Source: CALACW01 sp002431305
GTDB lineage: Bacteria; Bacillota; Clostridia; Oscillospirales; Acutalibacteraceae
Assembly: GCA_937890355.1 (NCBI GenBank)
Contig: CALACW010000037.1
Span: 1-64,000, forward strand
Direction: 5' to 3'
Length of the DNA stretch: 64,000 nt
Shown here: one piece after another, positions 18,855 to 30,320 of the stretch
Numbering within the stretch: the first letter of the stretch is position 1
Layout of the letters: each line of letters starts with the position of its first letter
Translations under genes and position numbers: made by a program
Notes under the pieces: model-generated
Databases searched by the model: none
The model's input: the letters and a program-made list of their open reading frames with translations, nothing else
What the model was told of the DNA's origin: nothing

Positions 18855-19248
18855 ATGATCAAACCCGATAAAACGGTTATGAAAGAAACCGGATTTATGG
18901 CAGCCTTTTCATTAATTGCAAGCGTGCTTATGCAGGCGGTTTTCCTCATAATAGGCAAGTGGGATATAAGCGTCCTGTTTGGAAATCTTTTAGGTTATGC
19001 GGTGAGCATACTCAATTTCTTACTTATGGGACTGAGCGTTCAGCATTCGTGTGATAAAAATGAAAAGGAAGCAGCGGGCTTTATGCGCGCTTCTCAGATT
19101 TTGAGAATGTTTATGCTTTTTGCTGCTGCGATACTCGGCGCGGTTCTCGACTGCTTCAATATCGTGACAACTCTTATCCCTCTTTTTTTTCCGCGCGTTG
19201 CGGTATTCTTCAGACAAAGTTTTATGAAAAAGAACGGCGGTGATTCAA

Positions 19249-19271
<23 letters not shown>
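18855..19271 (+). CDS. atpI: ATP synthase subunit I (AtpI-like)
   Basis: 138 residues with four hydrophobic segments, directly upstream of atpB. AtpI/UncI proteins are small membrane proteins that assist c-ring assembly or Mg2+ supply; sequence conservation is low, so the call rests on size, topology and position. Start ATG has AAAGGGGG 8 nt upstream. It overlaps the start of atpB by about 20 nt, so translation is coupled. Confidence 0.8.
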
Positions 19272-20509
<1,238 letters not shown>

Positions 20510-20521
20510 GGAGACGGTATT

Positions 20522-21028
20522 ATGCAGAATCTCGATGTTATCTCCGTTAATATATGGCTGATAATCATTTCTCTGTGCAATCTCGTTATACTGTTTTTAA
20601 TTATAAAAAAATTCCTTTATAAGCCCGTTAAGAAAATGCTTGCCGAAAGACAGAATCAGCTTGAGAAAACGTATTCCGACGCCGAGGAAGCAAAGCTCAG
20701 CGCGGAAAATGACCGCAAAGAATGGAGCGCGAGAATTTCCCAAGCGCAGAACGAAGCCGATTCGATTATCGAAAACGCGCAGACTCAGGCAAAACGAATG
20801 GGTGACAAACTGACCGATGACGCAAAACGCAGAGCCGACGGTATTGTCAAAAACGCCGAGGAACAGGCTGAGCTTGAAAAGAAAAAAGCCGAGGATTCCG
20901 TTAAAAAGGAAATTGCGGACGTTTCGGTTCTCATTGCCGAAAAGATGATAGGCAGGGAGATAAACGAAAATGATCGCAGAAATATTATCGACGAGGCGAT
21001 TAAAGAAATAGGTGACAGCGATGACTGA
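20522..21028 (+). CDS. atpF: F-type ATP synthase subunit b
   Basis: 168 residues: one N-terminal membrane helix (about 9-29) followed by a long charged amphipathic coiled coil rich in Ala, Glu, Lys and Gln. This is the peripheral stalk that links subunit a to delta and alpha. AAGGAG lies upstream at good spacing, 12 nt after atpE. It overlaps atpH by 8 nt. Confidence 0.96.
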   Translation: MQNLDVISVNIWLIIISLCNLVILFLIIKKFLYKPVKKMLAERQNQLEKTYSDAEEAKLSAENDRKEWSARISQAQNEADSIIENAQTQAKRMGDKLTDDAKRRADGIVKNAEEQAELEKKKAEDSVKKEIADVSVLIAEKMIGREINENDRRNIIDEAIKEIGDSDD

Positions 21029-21551
21029 TATGGCATTATGCTGTGCCGACGCATTGTTCTCGATAGCCGAAGAGTCGGGCAGGGAAAAGGAATTCAGAGA
21101 GTCGCTTTTTCAGATTGACGATATTTTTAAGAGTGAGAAAGAGTACGTTAAAATACTGTCCGACCCGAATATTGATATTTCGGACAGGCTTAAATGTATC
21201 GATGACGCTTTTTCGGGCAGAATTCCGGACGAGGAAACTGCGTTTTTGAAAATTCTGTGTAAAAAACGGCTTTTGAATATTTTTTCCGACTGTGTTAAGG
21301 AATTCGGGAAGATGTATTCCGAAAAAGCGGGAGAGCTTAACGTAAAGGTCGTCGGAGCGTGCGAAATGACGGACGAAGAAAAGCTGAAGCTTGAAAGAAC
21401 GCTCGAAAAGAAGTTTTCATGCAAAATCAAAGCTTCATATTCGGTTGACGAATCGCTTATCGGCGGATTCGTTGTTTATGCGGGCGATAAAATAATAGAC
21501 GCGAGCATAAAGAATAAATTAAAACAGATAAAGGAGATGCGGGACAAATGA
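21021..21551 (+). CDS. atpH: F-type ATP synthase subunit delta
   Basis: 176 residues. N-terminal helical bundle, then the OSCP-type C-terminal part ending in [20 protein letters not shown], which is the conserved delta signature. It joins the peripheral stalk to the alpha3beta3 head. The start at 21021 is chosen because AGGTG precedes it by 6 nt; a GTG at 21012 overlaps that ribosome site. Confidence 0.95.
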   Translation: MTDMALCCADALFSIAEESGREKEFRESLFQIDDIFKSEKEYVKILSDPNIDISDRLKCIDDAFSGRIPDEETAFLKILCKKRLLNIFSDCVKEFGKMYSEKAGELNVKVVGACEMTDEEKLKLERTLEKKFSCKIKASYSVDESLIGGFVVYAGDKIIDASIKNKLKQIKEMRDK

Positions 21552-23038
21552 GTATCGACGTACACTCTATAAGCAGTATAATTAAAGAACAGATACGCTC
21601 TTATGGCTCCTGCATACAGACAAAGGAGACCGGCAAGGTCATTTCCGCGGGCGACGGTATTGCGACTGTTTACGGACTCGACGGATGCATGGCGGGGGAA
21701 CTGCTCGAATTTGAGGACGGCAGTTTCGGACTCGCGCAGAACCTTGACGAGGACACTGTTTCCGTTGCGCTCCTGTCGGGCGATACGTCCGTAGGCGAGG
21801 GAACGAAAGTTTCATGTACGGGCAGAGTTCTGTCCGTACCCGTCGGAGAAAAACTGCTCGGCAGAGTTGTAAATGCTCTCGGAAAACCGATAGACGGCAA
21901 GGGTGATATTAAAACCGAGGCTGTAAAGCCGATAGAATCTCCGGCGCCGGGAATTATTGAGCGTGAGGGCGTAAGCGTTCCGCTGCAGACGGGTATCAAG
22001 GCTATTGACGGCATGATTCCCATAGGCAGAGGACAGCGTGAGCTTATAATCGGCGACAGACAGACAGGAAAAACGCAGATTGCCGTCGACACTATAATAA
22101 ATCAGAATTCAAGCGGCGTAATATGTATATACGTCGCAATCGGACAGAAAAATTCTTCTGTTGTTCAGGTTGTTAACGAGCTGACAAAGGCGGGCGCAAT
22201 GGAGCATACGATAGTTGTTTCCGCTTCGGCTTCAGAGCCGGCTCCGTTACAGTATATCGTTCCGTACTCTGGATGTGCCATGGCTGAATTTTTCAGAGAG
22301 CAGGGCAGGGATGTTCTGATAATCTATGACGATTTATCAAAGCACGCTGTGGCTTACAGAGCGCTCTCGCTTCTTATACGCAGACCGCCCGGACGTGAGG
22401 CGTACCCCGGCGACGTATTCTATCTGCATTCAAGACTTCTCGAACGTGCGGCGAGAGTCGCGGACGAATACGGCGGGGGTTCGATAACTGCACTGCCGAT
22501 AATAGAAACGCAGGCGGGCGACGTATCGGCGTATATTCCGACGAACGTTATTTCAATAACCGACGGTCAGATATTCCTTGAAACGGAGCTTTTTCACTCG
22601 GGAATTATGCCCGCGGTAAACCCCGGTATATCGGTAAGCCGAGTCGGAGGTTCAGCGCAGTTAAAGGGTATGAAAAAAGTTTCGGGCGAACTGAAACTTC
22701 TGTACTCGCAGTACAGAGAATTGCAGTCCTTCGCGCAGTTTTCGAGCGATCTCGACGCAGACACGAAAGCGCGTCTTGCTTTGGGCGAGAGAATAACCGA
22801 GGTGCTGAAACAGAATAAAAATTCGCCCGTCCGCGCGGGCTGTCAGATTGTAATAATCTACGCCGTAACGCACGGATTCCTTGATAAAATCGAAGTTTCG
22901 GATGTTTCGAAGTTCGAGGAAAAGCTTATTCTCAAAGCAGAGAGCGAGTATTTACCTTTGCTCGAAAGACTTGAAAAAGGTTCGTTTGACGATAACGATA
23001 TTGCCGAAATCGAGAAACTTATCAAAGAAACGGAGTGA
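21548..23038 (+). CDS. atpA: F-type ATP synthase subunit alpha
   Basis: 496 residues, normal length. Walker A is GDRQTGKT near 170-177, and the family signature [11 protein letters not shown] is near residue 358. It forms the non-catalytic nucleotide sites of the F1 head. AAGGAG is upstream at good spacing and the start overlaps atpH by ATGA. Confidence 0.98.
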   Translation: MSIDVHSISSIIKEQIRSYGSCIQTKETGKVISAGDGIATVYGLDGCMAGELLEFEDGSFGLAQNLDEDTVSVALLSGDTSVGEGTKVSCTGRVLSVPVGEKLLGRVVNALGKPIDGKGDIKTEAVKPIESPAPGIIEREGVSVPLQTGIKAIDGMIPIGRGQRELIIGDRQTGKTQIAVDTIINQNSSGVICIYVAIGQKNSSVVQVVNELTKAGAMEHTIVVSASASEPAPLQYIVPYSGCAMAEFFREQGRDVLIIYDDLSKHAVAYRALSLLIRRPPGREAYPGDVFYLHSRLLERAARVADEYGGGSITALPIIETQAGDVSAYIPTNVISITDGQIFLETELFHSGIMPAVNPGISVSRVGGSAQLKGMKKVSGELKLLYSQYRELQSFAQFSSDLDADTKARLALGERITEVLKQNKNSPVRAGCQIVIIYAVTHGFLDKIEVSDVSKFEEKLILKAESEYLPLLERLEKGSFDDNDIAEIEKLIKETE

Positions 23039-23043
23039 GTCCG

Positions 23044-23844
23044 ATGGGCGCAGATATTAAAGCTCTGAAAACTAGAATCAAGAGTATAGATTCGACCCTG
23101 AAGATAACGTCCGCTATGGGACTTGTCGCTTCGTCAAAATTAAGACAGGCGACGGCGCGCATGACAAAAGCGAATTCTTACGCTTCGGGCGCGGAGAAAA
23201 TTATTAAAATGCTCTCTTCGTGCGAGGAATGTAAAAACGGAATTTATATGAAAAAGCGTGACGGCAGAAAGTGTGTTGTCGTTATCGCGGGAGACAGGGG
23301 ACTTGCGGGCGGATATAATTCGTTTGTATTCAAAAAACTGGATGCAATCGAAAACGCCGACGTTTACCCGATAGGCAGACGAATCTGCGACAGAGTGTCA
23401 AAGCCGTTCGTTTCGTCCGAATTCTTTTCCTCCGCCGAGGCGTACGCTTTTGCCGACGAACTCTTAAAAAAATATGTTTCTGGCGAATATGCGGAAATAG
23501 ATATCATCGGCACAAAATACGTTTCCGCATTAAAACAGGAGACATATGTAAAAACGCTTCTTCCGCTGAGTGATAATAACGAGAAAATGCAGGGAAGCGC
23601 GGAATTTGAACCCGACGCGCCGACTGTTATGAATTCGGCGGTAAACGAGTATCTTGCCTCAGCGATTTTTGCGGTTGTGCGCGAGAGTTTTGTTTGCGAG
23701 CTTACCGAACGCAGGTCTGCCATGGATAACGCGGACAGAAACGCACGTCAGATGCTCGATGAGCTTCACATTCAGTATAACAGAGCGCGTCAGGGCGCCG
23801 TTACACAGGAGATTACCGAAATAACCGCGGGAAGCGGAGAATAA
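23044..23844 (+). CDS. atpG: F-type ATP synthase subunit gamma
   Basis: 266 residues: the N-terminal helix (about 3-50, ALKTRIKSIDSTLKITSAM) and the C-terminal helix (RNARQMLDELHIQYNRARQ then ITQEI-like end) form the central rotor shaft; the middle is a Rossmann-like part with GDRGLAGGYN. Start 23044 is chosen because GGAG lies 8 nt before; a GTG at 23035 overlaps the atpA stop and has a poorer site. Slightly shorter than the usual 285-290 residues, mostly in the middle domain. Confidence 0.96.
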   Translation: MGADIKALKTRIKSIDSTLKITSAMGLVASSKLRQATARMTKANSYASGAEKIIKMLSSCEECKNGIYMKKRDGRKCVVVIAGDRGLAGGYNSFVFKKLDAIENADVYPIGRRICDRVSKPFVSSEFFSSAEAYAFADELLKKYVSGEYAEIDIIGTKYVSALKQETYVKTLLPLSDNNEKMQGSAEFEPDAPTVMNSAVNEYLASAIFAVVRESFVCELTERRSAMDNADRNARQMLDELHIQYNRARQGAVTQEITEITAGSGE

Positions 23845-23858
23845 TATAAGGAGCCTGA

Positions 23859-25513
<1,655 letters not shown>

Positions 25514-25523
25514 TAAACTGTTT

Positions 25524-25552
25524 AAGACCTGCCGATTTGACAGGTCTTTTTT
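25524..25552 (+). terminator. Terminator of the atp operon
   Basis: Eight-base stem AAGACCTG / CAGGTCTT with a 9-nt loop followed by a T run, 11 nt after the atpC stop. Confidence 0.9.
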
Positions 25553-25613
25553 GCTTTACAAATAATGAAAAATGTGATAAAATAATCGACAGAATTATTA
25601 TTACGGTGAATTT

Positions 25614-26360
25614 ATGAATGAGAGCGAACACATTGAATATCTCGGCTCGGGGGTAAAACTGATAGTTTCCGACTCCCACACGTTCGGAACGGACGCGCTT
25701 CTGCTTGCCGATTTTACCTCTCCGAAACGGAAGGACATCGCGTGCGATTTCGGCACGGGGTGCGGAATTATTCCGTTTTTCTGGCTGCGGGAGAATATGG
25801 GACAGAAGATATATGCCGTCGAAATTCAGAAAAACGGATTCGAAATTTTAAAAAGAAGCGTTGAATTAAACGGCGCAGGAGAAAAAATAATACCTCTGAA
25901 CTCGGATTTGAGAGAGCTTAAAAACGCCGATTACGCGGGACGTTTCGACGTTATATCGATGAATCCTCCCTATACGCCCGACGGCGCTGGGATAAAAAGC
26001 AGTTCGGAATCGGCAAAGATTGCAAGACATGAAACGATATGCTCGCTTGACGATATATGTATGACGGCTTCGAGGCTTTTAAAGTTCGGGGGAAGGCTCT
26101 GCATGTGTCTTCGTCCCGAGAGACTGTGCGAATTGATGACCGCAATGAAGAACGCGGGAATCGAGCCTAAGCGCATGAGGCTCGTTTCGCAGTCGGTCGG
26201 CAGGCCTCCGTGGCTCGTTTTATTAGAGGGCAAACGGGGCAGAAAACCGGGACTTACGGTCGAGAAAGAATTATACATGGAAGAAAACGGCTCCGACTCG
26301 GAGGATATGAGGAGAATTATAGGCTCTTACAGGGAGAACGGCGGCAATGGACTCAATTGA
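25614..26360 (+). CDS. TrmN6/YabB-like N6-adenine methyltransferase
   Basis: 248 residues, SAM-dependent methyltransferase of the small-methyltransferase group. SAM motif I reads DFGTGCGIIP near 45-54, and the catalytic NPPY motif near 118-121 marks an N6-adenine (or N5-glutamine) methylase. The start region SDSHTFGTDALLLADF is typical of YfiC/YabB proteins, which modify A37 of tRNA-Val in E. coli. In Bacillus yabB also stands next to rsmI, as here. Exact target in this organism is inference. The next gene begins inside its 3' end. Confidence 0.85.
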   Translation: MNESEHIEYLGSGVKLIVSDSHTFGTDALLLADFTSPKRKDIACDFGTGCGIIPFFWLRENMGQKIYAVEIQKNGFEILKRSVELNGAGEKIIPLNSDLRELKNADYAGRFDVISMNPPYTPDGAGIKSSSESAKIARHETICSLDDICMTASRLLKFGGRLCMCLRPERLCELMTAMKNAGIEPKRMRLVSQSVGRPPWLVLLEGKRGRKPGLTVEKELYMEENGSDSEDMRRIIGSYRENGGNGLN

Positions 26361-26661
26361 CATTGTAATATACATATGGCTTTTTGTAATGATTCCGATA
26401 ATCATAAACCTGTTCAGGCGTAATATTATCAGAAAGGTTACTTCAAGAAGAAAGAATACCGAAAGGAAAAAAATTATGAACGATATTCTCAATTCATGCA
26501 TAGGAAAAATGTGCGATATTTATATTTACGGCGAATTAGGAACGGGCGCGAAGATTGTGTCCGTATCTGACGGCTGGGTAGAGGTCGAGAAGAAAAACGG
26601 CAAGCGCGATTTAATCAACATCGACTACATAAGCCGAATAAGCGTCAGGGAAAAGGGTTAA
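26347..26661 (+). CDS. Small membrane-anchored protein of unknown function
   Basis: 104 residues. Residues about 6-24 form one hydrophobic helix followed by a basic stretch (RRNIIRKVTSRRK); the remaining 60 residues read as a small beta-rich domain beginning MNDILNSCIGKMCDIYI and containing KIVSVSDGWVEVEKKNGK. Two starts are possible: ATG 26347 (GGAG 7-10 nt upstream, overlapping the previous gene) and ATG 26476 (AAAGGA upstream), which would give a soluble 61-residue product. I do not recognise a function. It sits between two RNA methyltransferase genes and may be a nucleic-acid or ribosome-related factor, but nothing proves this. Confidence 0.65.
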   Translation: MDSIDIVIYIWLFVMIPIIINLFRRNIIRKVTSRRKNTERKKIMNDILNSCIGKMCDIYIYGELGTGAKIVSVSDGWVEVEKKNGKRDLINIDYISRISVREKG

Positions 26662-26663
26662 CA

Positions 26664-27488
26664 ATGGCTGGAACTTTATTTGTTGTCGGTACCCCGATAG
26701 GAAATCTCGGCGATATGTCGCCCCGCGCCGTGCAGGCTATGGCGGACTGCGATTTTATTGCCGCCGAGGACACTCGGGTAACGCTCAAACTTTTAAATCA
26801 TTTTGATATAAAAAAGCCCATGGTCAGCTATTACGAGCATAACCGCGCGCAGAAGGGAAGCCTTATTTTAGACCGTATTATTTCGGGCGAAAACTGTGTT
26901 CTCGTAACCGACGCGGGCATGCCGGCGATATCAGACCCCGGAATCGACCTTGTAGACTTGTGTCACGAAGCGGGCGTTAACGTTGCGAGTGTACCGGGAC
27001 CGTCCGCGATAGTCACGGCCGCCGCTATAAGCGGACTCGACGTATCGAGATTTTCGTTCGAAGGATTTCTTTCCGTCAATAAGCCTAAGCGCAGGGAGCA
27101 TCTTGCCGAACTCGTTACGGAACGCAAGACAATGATTTTCTACGAGGCTCCGCATAAGCTCGCCGCCACGCTTAACGATTTATATGAAACGCTCGGCGAC
27201 AGACGGATTGCGATTATAAAGGAGCTTACGAAAATTCACGAAAGCGTAGAACGTACGACCCTCAAAGAAGTCTCGGGAAAGTACGACGGTATGAAGTTAA
27301 AAGGCGAGTACGTTATCATAATCGAAGCGAAAAAAGGAGAAGAGGAAAACGAGGAGATTGACGGAATCGCACTCGCTAAGAAATTCGTCTCCTCGGGAAT
27401 GAAGATGAATGACGCGGCAAAGCTTGCGGCGCAGGAGTCGGGTATGAAAAAGGGCGACATATATAAAGCCCTGACGGAGGATAAATGA
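26664..27488 (+). CDS. rsmI: 16S rRNA 2'-O-methyltransferase RsmI
   Basis: 274 residues of the tetrapyrrole-methylase fold. N-terminal LFVVGTPIGNLGDMSPRA, then IAAEDTRVTLKLLNHF, then LVTDAGMPAISDPG and the PGPSAIVTA block are the standard RsmI motifs. It methylates the ribose of C1402 in the decoding centre. It starts 2 nt after the preceding gene and overlaps the next by ATGA. Confidence 0.96.
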   Translation: MAGTLFVVGTPIGNLGDMSPRAVQAMADCDFIAAEDTRVTLKLLNHFDIKKPMVSYYEHNRAQKGSLILDRIISGENCVLVTDAGMPAISDPGIDLVDLCHEAGVNVASVPGPSAIVTAAAISGLDVSRFSFEGFLSVNKPKRREHLAELVTERKTMIFYEAPHKLAATLNDLYETLGDRRIAIIKELTKIHESVERTTLKEVSGKYDGMKLKGEYVIIIEAKKGEEENEEIDGIALAKKFVSSGMKMNDAAKLAAQESGMKKGDIYKALTEDK

Positions 27489-28111
27489 TGATAGATAATT
27501 TAAAGGAATTCTGGTACCTGTGGCTTATAGTCATCGTTCTGCTTGTTATTGCCGTGTTTGCGATGAAAAAGGCATCCGCCGCCGTAAAAAAACACAACGA
27601 GACAATCAGACGGCAGGATAAAGAATTAAAAAGGCTTAAATATTTAGTCGATAATTATTCATCCCTTACTCCCGAGCTTGCCGAAAAAGCCCCCGCGGGC
27701 GAGCTTATCGAGGGCGTATGTGCCGTTTTGCAGAGAAGACTCGAAAAAAGCGGAGATTTTAACGGCGAATTCGAATCGGCGTCGATTCTTGAAAAAAAGT
27801 TGTATGCATGCAGTTATTTTTTTGAGGATTTAAGAGGCGGAAAATTATCAGACTGGTGCAGAAACAACGGCGAGCCTCTTATTTCGCTTACGTTTGAATT
27901 AATTTCAGATGTCGGGGAAAACGGACTATTGTCTGTCATGAAAAGTATGTATCCGATGTTTGACAAAAACAACGATTCGGTTTCATTTGACAATGAAAGG
28001 GTTAAGAAACTTGATTCGCATTTTGCCGAAATTTATTCTGAAAATACGCTTGCCGAAAAGGTGAAAGAGTATGCCGTGTCGTTTCTTTCAAAAACCGGCG
28101 TAAAAAATTGA
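27485..28111 (+). CDS. Membrane protein with coiled coil, unknown function
   Basis: 208 residues. One transmembrane helix at about 9-28, then a basic coiled-coil segment (about 29-55), then a soluble helical part of about 150 residues with no recognised motif. It overlaps rsmI by ATGA, so it is translated with it; there is a second in-frame ATG immediately after the first. A strong promoter for infC follows, so it is the last gene of its operon. I cannot assign a family. Confidence 0.65.
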   Translation: MMIDNLKEFWYLWLIVIVLLVIAVFAMKKASAAVKKHNETIRRQDKELKRLKYLVDNYSSLTPELAEKAPAGELIEGVCAVLQRRLEKSGDFNGEFESASILEKKLYACSYFFEDLRGGKLSDWCRNNGEPLISLTFELISDVGENGLLSVMKSMYPMFDKNNDSVSFDNERVKKLDSHFAEIYSENTLAEKVKEYAVSFLSKTGVKN

Positions 28112-28129
28112 ATTTAATCAAAAAAACTA

Positions 28130-28158
28130 TTGACAAACGCATACTTTGCTGTTAGAAT
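28130..28158 (+). promoter_or_regulatory. Promoter of the infC-rpmI-rplT operon
   Basis: Consensus TTGACA (28130-28135), 17-bp spacer, TAGAAT (28153-28158). The start of transcription is expected near 28165, leaving a leader of about 150 nt. Confidence 0.85.
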
Positions 28159-28164
28159 ATATTG

Positions 28165-28300
28165 CGAAAACAAAGCAGACAGCATAGGCTTATCTCACCT
28201 CGCGGATTTTTATGCGCAGGTCAATACGTTAGTTTTTACTTTTGTATTCATGAGTGCGGCAGTGCGTCTGTCCGCGCTTTTTTGTTTCTATTAATTTCGG
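28165..28300 (+). promoter_or_regulatory. Structured infC leader with attenuator-like hairpin
   Basis: About 135 nt of untranslated leader. It ends in a hairpin GCGGCAG (28256-28262) with CTGTCCGC (28268-28275, one bulged T), followed by GC and a T run (28278-28283), i.e. a Rho-independent terminator upstream of the gene. In Firmicutes the L20 protein controls this operon through a leader of this kind; that L20 binds here is inference from position. Confidence 0.6.
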
Positions 28301-28312
28301 AGGTGTTTGACC

Positions 28313-28831
28313 ATCGCTACTAAGGAAATGCAGATAAACGAAGAGATCAGGGAGAGAGAGATAAGAGTCGTTACCGACGACGGAGAGCAGTTAGGTATAA
28401 TGTCCTCGTCCGACGCACTCAAAATCGCAGGACAGAAGAACCTTGATCTGGTAATGATTGCTCCCCAGGCTAAACCGCCAGTATGCAAGATAATGGACTA
28501 CGGCAAGTATAAGTTTGAACAGCAGAAACGCGAAAAGGAAGCCAAAAAGAATCAAAGCCGGATTGACATAAAAGAGGTTCAGCTTTCGCTCAACATTGAT
28601 ACGCATGACCTTGAAACCAAAGTCAACCATGCCAACAGATTCCTTAAGCAGGGCAATAAGGTCAAGGTTTCTATCCGCTTCAGAGGCCGTGAAATGGCTC
28701 ATCCGGAGAGAGGTCTTGAAATAATGCAGGAATTTGCCGATAAGTGCACGGAGCTCGGAGTTATCGAAAAGCCCGCTAAATTAGAGGGCAGAATGATGCT
28801 CATGTTCCTAGCGGCAAAGCCTTCAAAGTAA
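28313..28831 (+). CDS. infC: Translation initiation factor IF-3
   Basis: 172 residues. N-terminal domain INEEIRERE, linker, and C-terminal domain with SIRFRGREMAHPERG near 121-135 are the family hallmarks. IF-3 binds the 30S subunit and rejects wrong start codons. The start is read as ATC at 28313: GGAGGT (28299-28304) is 8 nt upstream, whereas the in-frame TTG at 28307 is only 2 nt from it and the first ATG is eight codons later without a site. A rare start codon is the known autoregulation device of infC. Confidence 0.93.
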   Translation: MATKEMQINEEIREREIRVVTDDGEQLGIMSSSDALKIAGQKNLDLVMIAPQAKPPVCKIMDYGKYKFEQQKREKEAKKNQSRIDIKEVQLSLNIDTHDLETKVNHANRFLKQGNKVKVSIRFRGREMAHPERGLEIMQEFADKCTELGVIEKPAKLEGRMMLMFLAAKPSK

Positions 28832-28881
28832 GTCTTTGTCATTTAAGATTACACGGTATTAAATAACAGGAGGAAAATATC

Positions 28882-29079
28882 ATGCCTAAAATTAAAACAA
28901 ACAGCGGCGCTAAGAAGCGTTTTAAGCTTTCAAAGAACGGTAAGCCCATCCGCGCTCATGCTTACAAGTCTCACATTCTTAACAAGAAGAGCACCAAGAG
29001 AAAGAGAAATCTCCGCAAGACTGCCGTTGCCGACAAGACCAACGTTAAGCAGATCAAAAAGCTTATTCCCTACAAATAA
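28882..29079 (+). CDS. rpmI: 50S ribosomal protein L35
   Basis: 65 residues, very basic: [17 protein letters not shown] at the N terminus and [16 protein letters not shown] in the middle are standard L35. Second gene of the IF3-L35-L20 operon, with AGGAGG upstream. Confidence 0.98.
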   Translation: MPKIKTNSGAKKRFKLSKNGKPIRAHAYKSHILNKKSTKRKRNLRKTAVADKTNVKQIKKLIPYK

Positions 29080-29118
29080 TTATCTAATTTTTCGACTTAA
29101 TTCAGGAGGTTACTTACA

Positions 29119-29475
29119 ATGGCACGTATTAAAGGCGCTATAATGACTCGTAAGAGAAGAAATAAAGTATTAAGACTCGCTAAGGGCTACTACGGCTCAA
29201 AGAGCAGACTTTTCAAGACCGCCAAACAGGCGGTTATGAAGTCCGGCAACTATGCATATGTCGGCAGAAAGCAGAAGAAGAGAGATTTCAGACGTCTTTG
29301 GATTTCCAGAATCTCCGCAGCATGCAAACTCAACGGTATGAATTATTCTACATTTATGAACGGCCTTAAAAAGGCGGGCGTTACTCTTAACAGAAAGATG
29401 CTTTCCGAGATCGCTATCGCAGATCCCGCGGCGTTTACCGCTCTTACCGAAACCGCAAAAGCTGCTCTCAAGTAA
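29119..29475 (+). CDS. rplT: 50S ribosomal protein L20
   Basis: 118 residues. [14 protein letters not shown] near 21-34 and [11 protein letters not shown] near 54-64 are characteristic. L20 starts 50S assembly and in Firmicutes represses its own operon through the leader. AGGAGG lies 10 nt upstream. Confidence 0.98.
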   Translation: MARIKGAIMTRKRRNKVLRLAKGYYGSKSRLFKTAKQAVMKSGNYAYVGRKQKKRDFRRLWISRISAACKLNGMNYSTFMNGLKKAGVTLNRKMLSEIAIADPAAFTALTETAKAALK

Positions 29476-29492
29476 TTATTTTTAACATTTCG

Positions 29493-29527
29493 GGACTGTC
29501 GCAAAACGCTGACAGTCCTTGTTTTTC
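29493..29527 (+). terminator. Terminator of the infC operon
   Basis: Eight-base perfect stem GGACTGTC / GACAGTCC, 10-nt loop, then TTGTTTTT. It ends only 8 nt before the next start codon. Confidence 0.85.
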
Positions 29528-29534
29528 TAATATT

Positions 29535-30320
29535 ATGGATACAATAACAAGCAGAAATAATCCGAAAATCAAATATTTTGCAAAACTTACGTCGGACGCT
29601 TCATTCAGAAAAAGCGAGGGACTTTTTACCCTTGAGGGACAAAGACTTTGCTGTGACGCGTCATTGAGCGGTAGTTGCATTACCGACGCGTTTATTACCG
29701 AAAATGCAATGAAAAAATACTCTTCGGCGCTTAAGGTTCTGACAGAAAAATCAGACCGAATTTTTATCATAACCGACGAGGTTTCAGTTCGTATGTCCGA
29801 TACAAAAAATTCACAGGGCGTATTTTGTATATGCAAAACACTTGACAAAAGGCATAATATAGATAAAATAAATTATAATGGTATATATATCGCCGTTGAA
29901 AATTTGCAGACTCCGTCGAATCTCGGCGCGGTTGCAAGAACTGCGGAAGCTCTCGGATTGGACGGCATGATTGTCAGCGGAGGATGCGACATATATAATC
30001 CTAAGGCTCAGCGTGCCGCCATGGGGTCGCTGCTGAGACTTAACATTATCGAAACTGCTTCGCTGTCAGAGTTTTTAACGGAGTGCTCCGCACATTGTAT
30101 GAAAACATACGCCGCCGTTCCAGATTCGTCCGCGATGCCGGTTACCGAAATAGATAAAACTTCCGGTATCGTATGTGCCGTCGGAAATGAGGGAAACGGT
30201 CTGTCGGACGAAGTTATAAACGCATGCTCTCATAGGGTCACCATACCGATGAGGGGCAGGGCGGAATCGCTAAACGCGGCTTCTGCCGCCGCAGTTATAA
30301 TGTGGGAGATGGTAAGATGA
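29535..30320 (+). CDS. SpoU/TrmH-family RNA 2'-O-methyltransferase
   Basis: 261 residues. N-terminal substrate-binding part with LFTLEGQRL, then the SPOUT knot: motif 1 VENLQTPSNLGAVARTAEA near 117-135, motif 2 CAVGNEGNGLSDE near 213-225, motif 3 IPMRGRAESLNAASAAA near 235-251. It resembles RlmB/YsgA-type enzymes that methylate 23S rRNA or tRNA ribose; the site is not known. No Shine-Dalgarno is visible before the ATG, which stands just after the L20 terminator, so expression may be weak or from a very short leader. It overlaps dprA by ATGA. Confidence 0.88.
   Translation: MDTITSRNNPKIKYFAKLTSDASFRKSEGLFTLEGQRLCCDASLSGSCITDAFITENAMKKYSSALKVLTEKSDRIFIITDEVSVRMSDTKNSQGVFCICKTLDKRHNIDKINYNGIYIAVENLQTPSNLGAVARTAEALGLDGMIVSGGCDIYNPKAQRAAMGSLLRLNIIETASLSEFLTECSAHCMKTYAAVPDSSAMPVTEIDKTSGIVCAVGNEGNGLSDEVINACSHRVTIPMRGRAESLNAASAAAVIMWEMVR

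Noticed and set aside
28307..28312. TTG as start of infC
   Set aside because: Only 2 nt from GGAGGT; ATC at 28313 has the right spacing.
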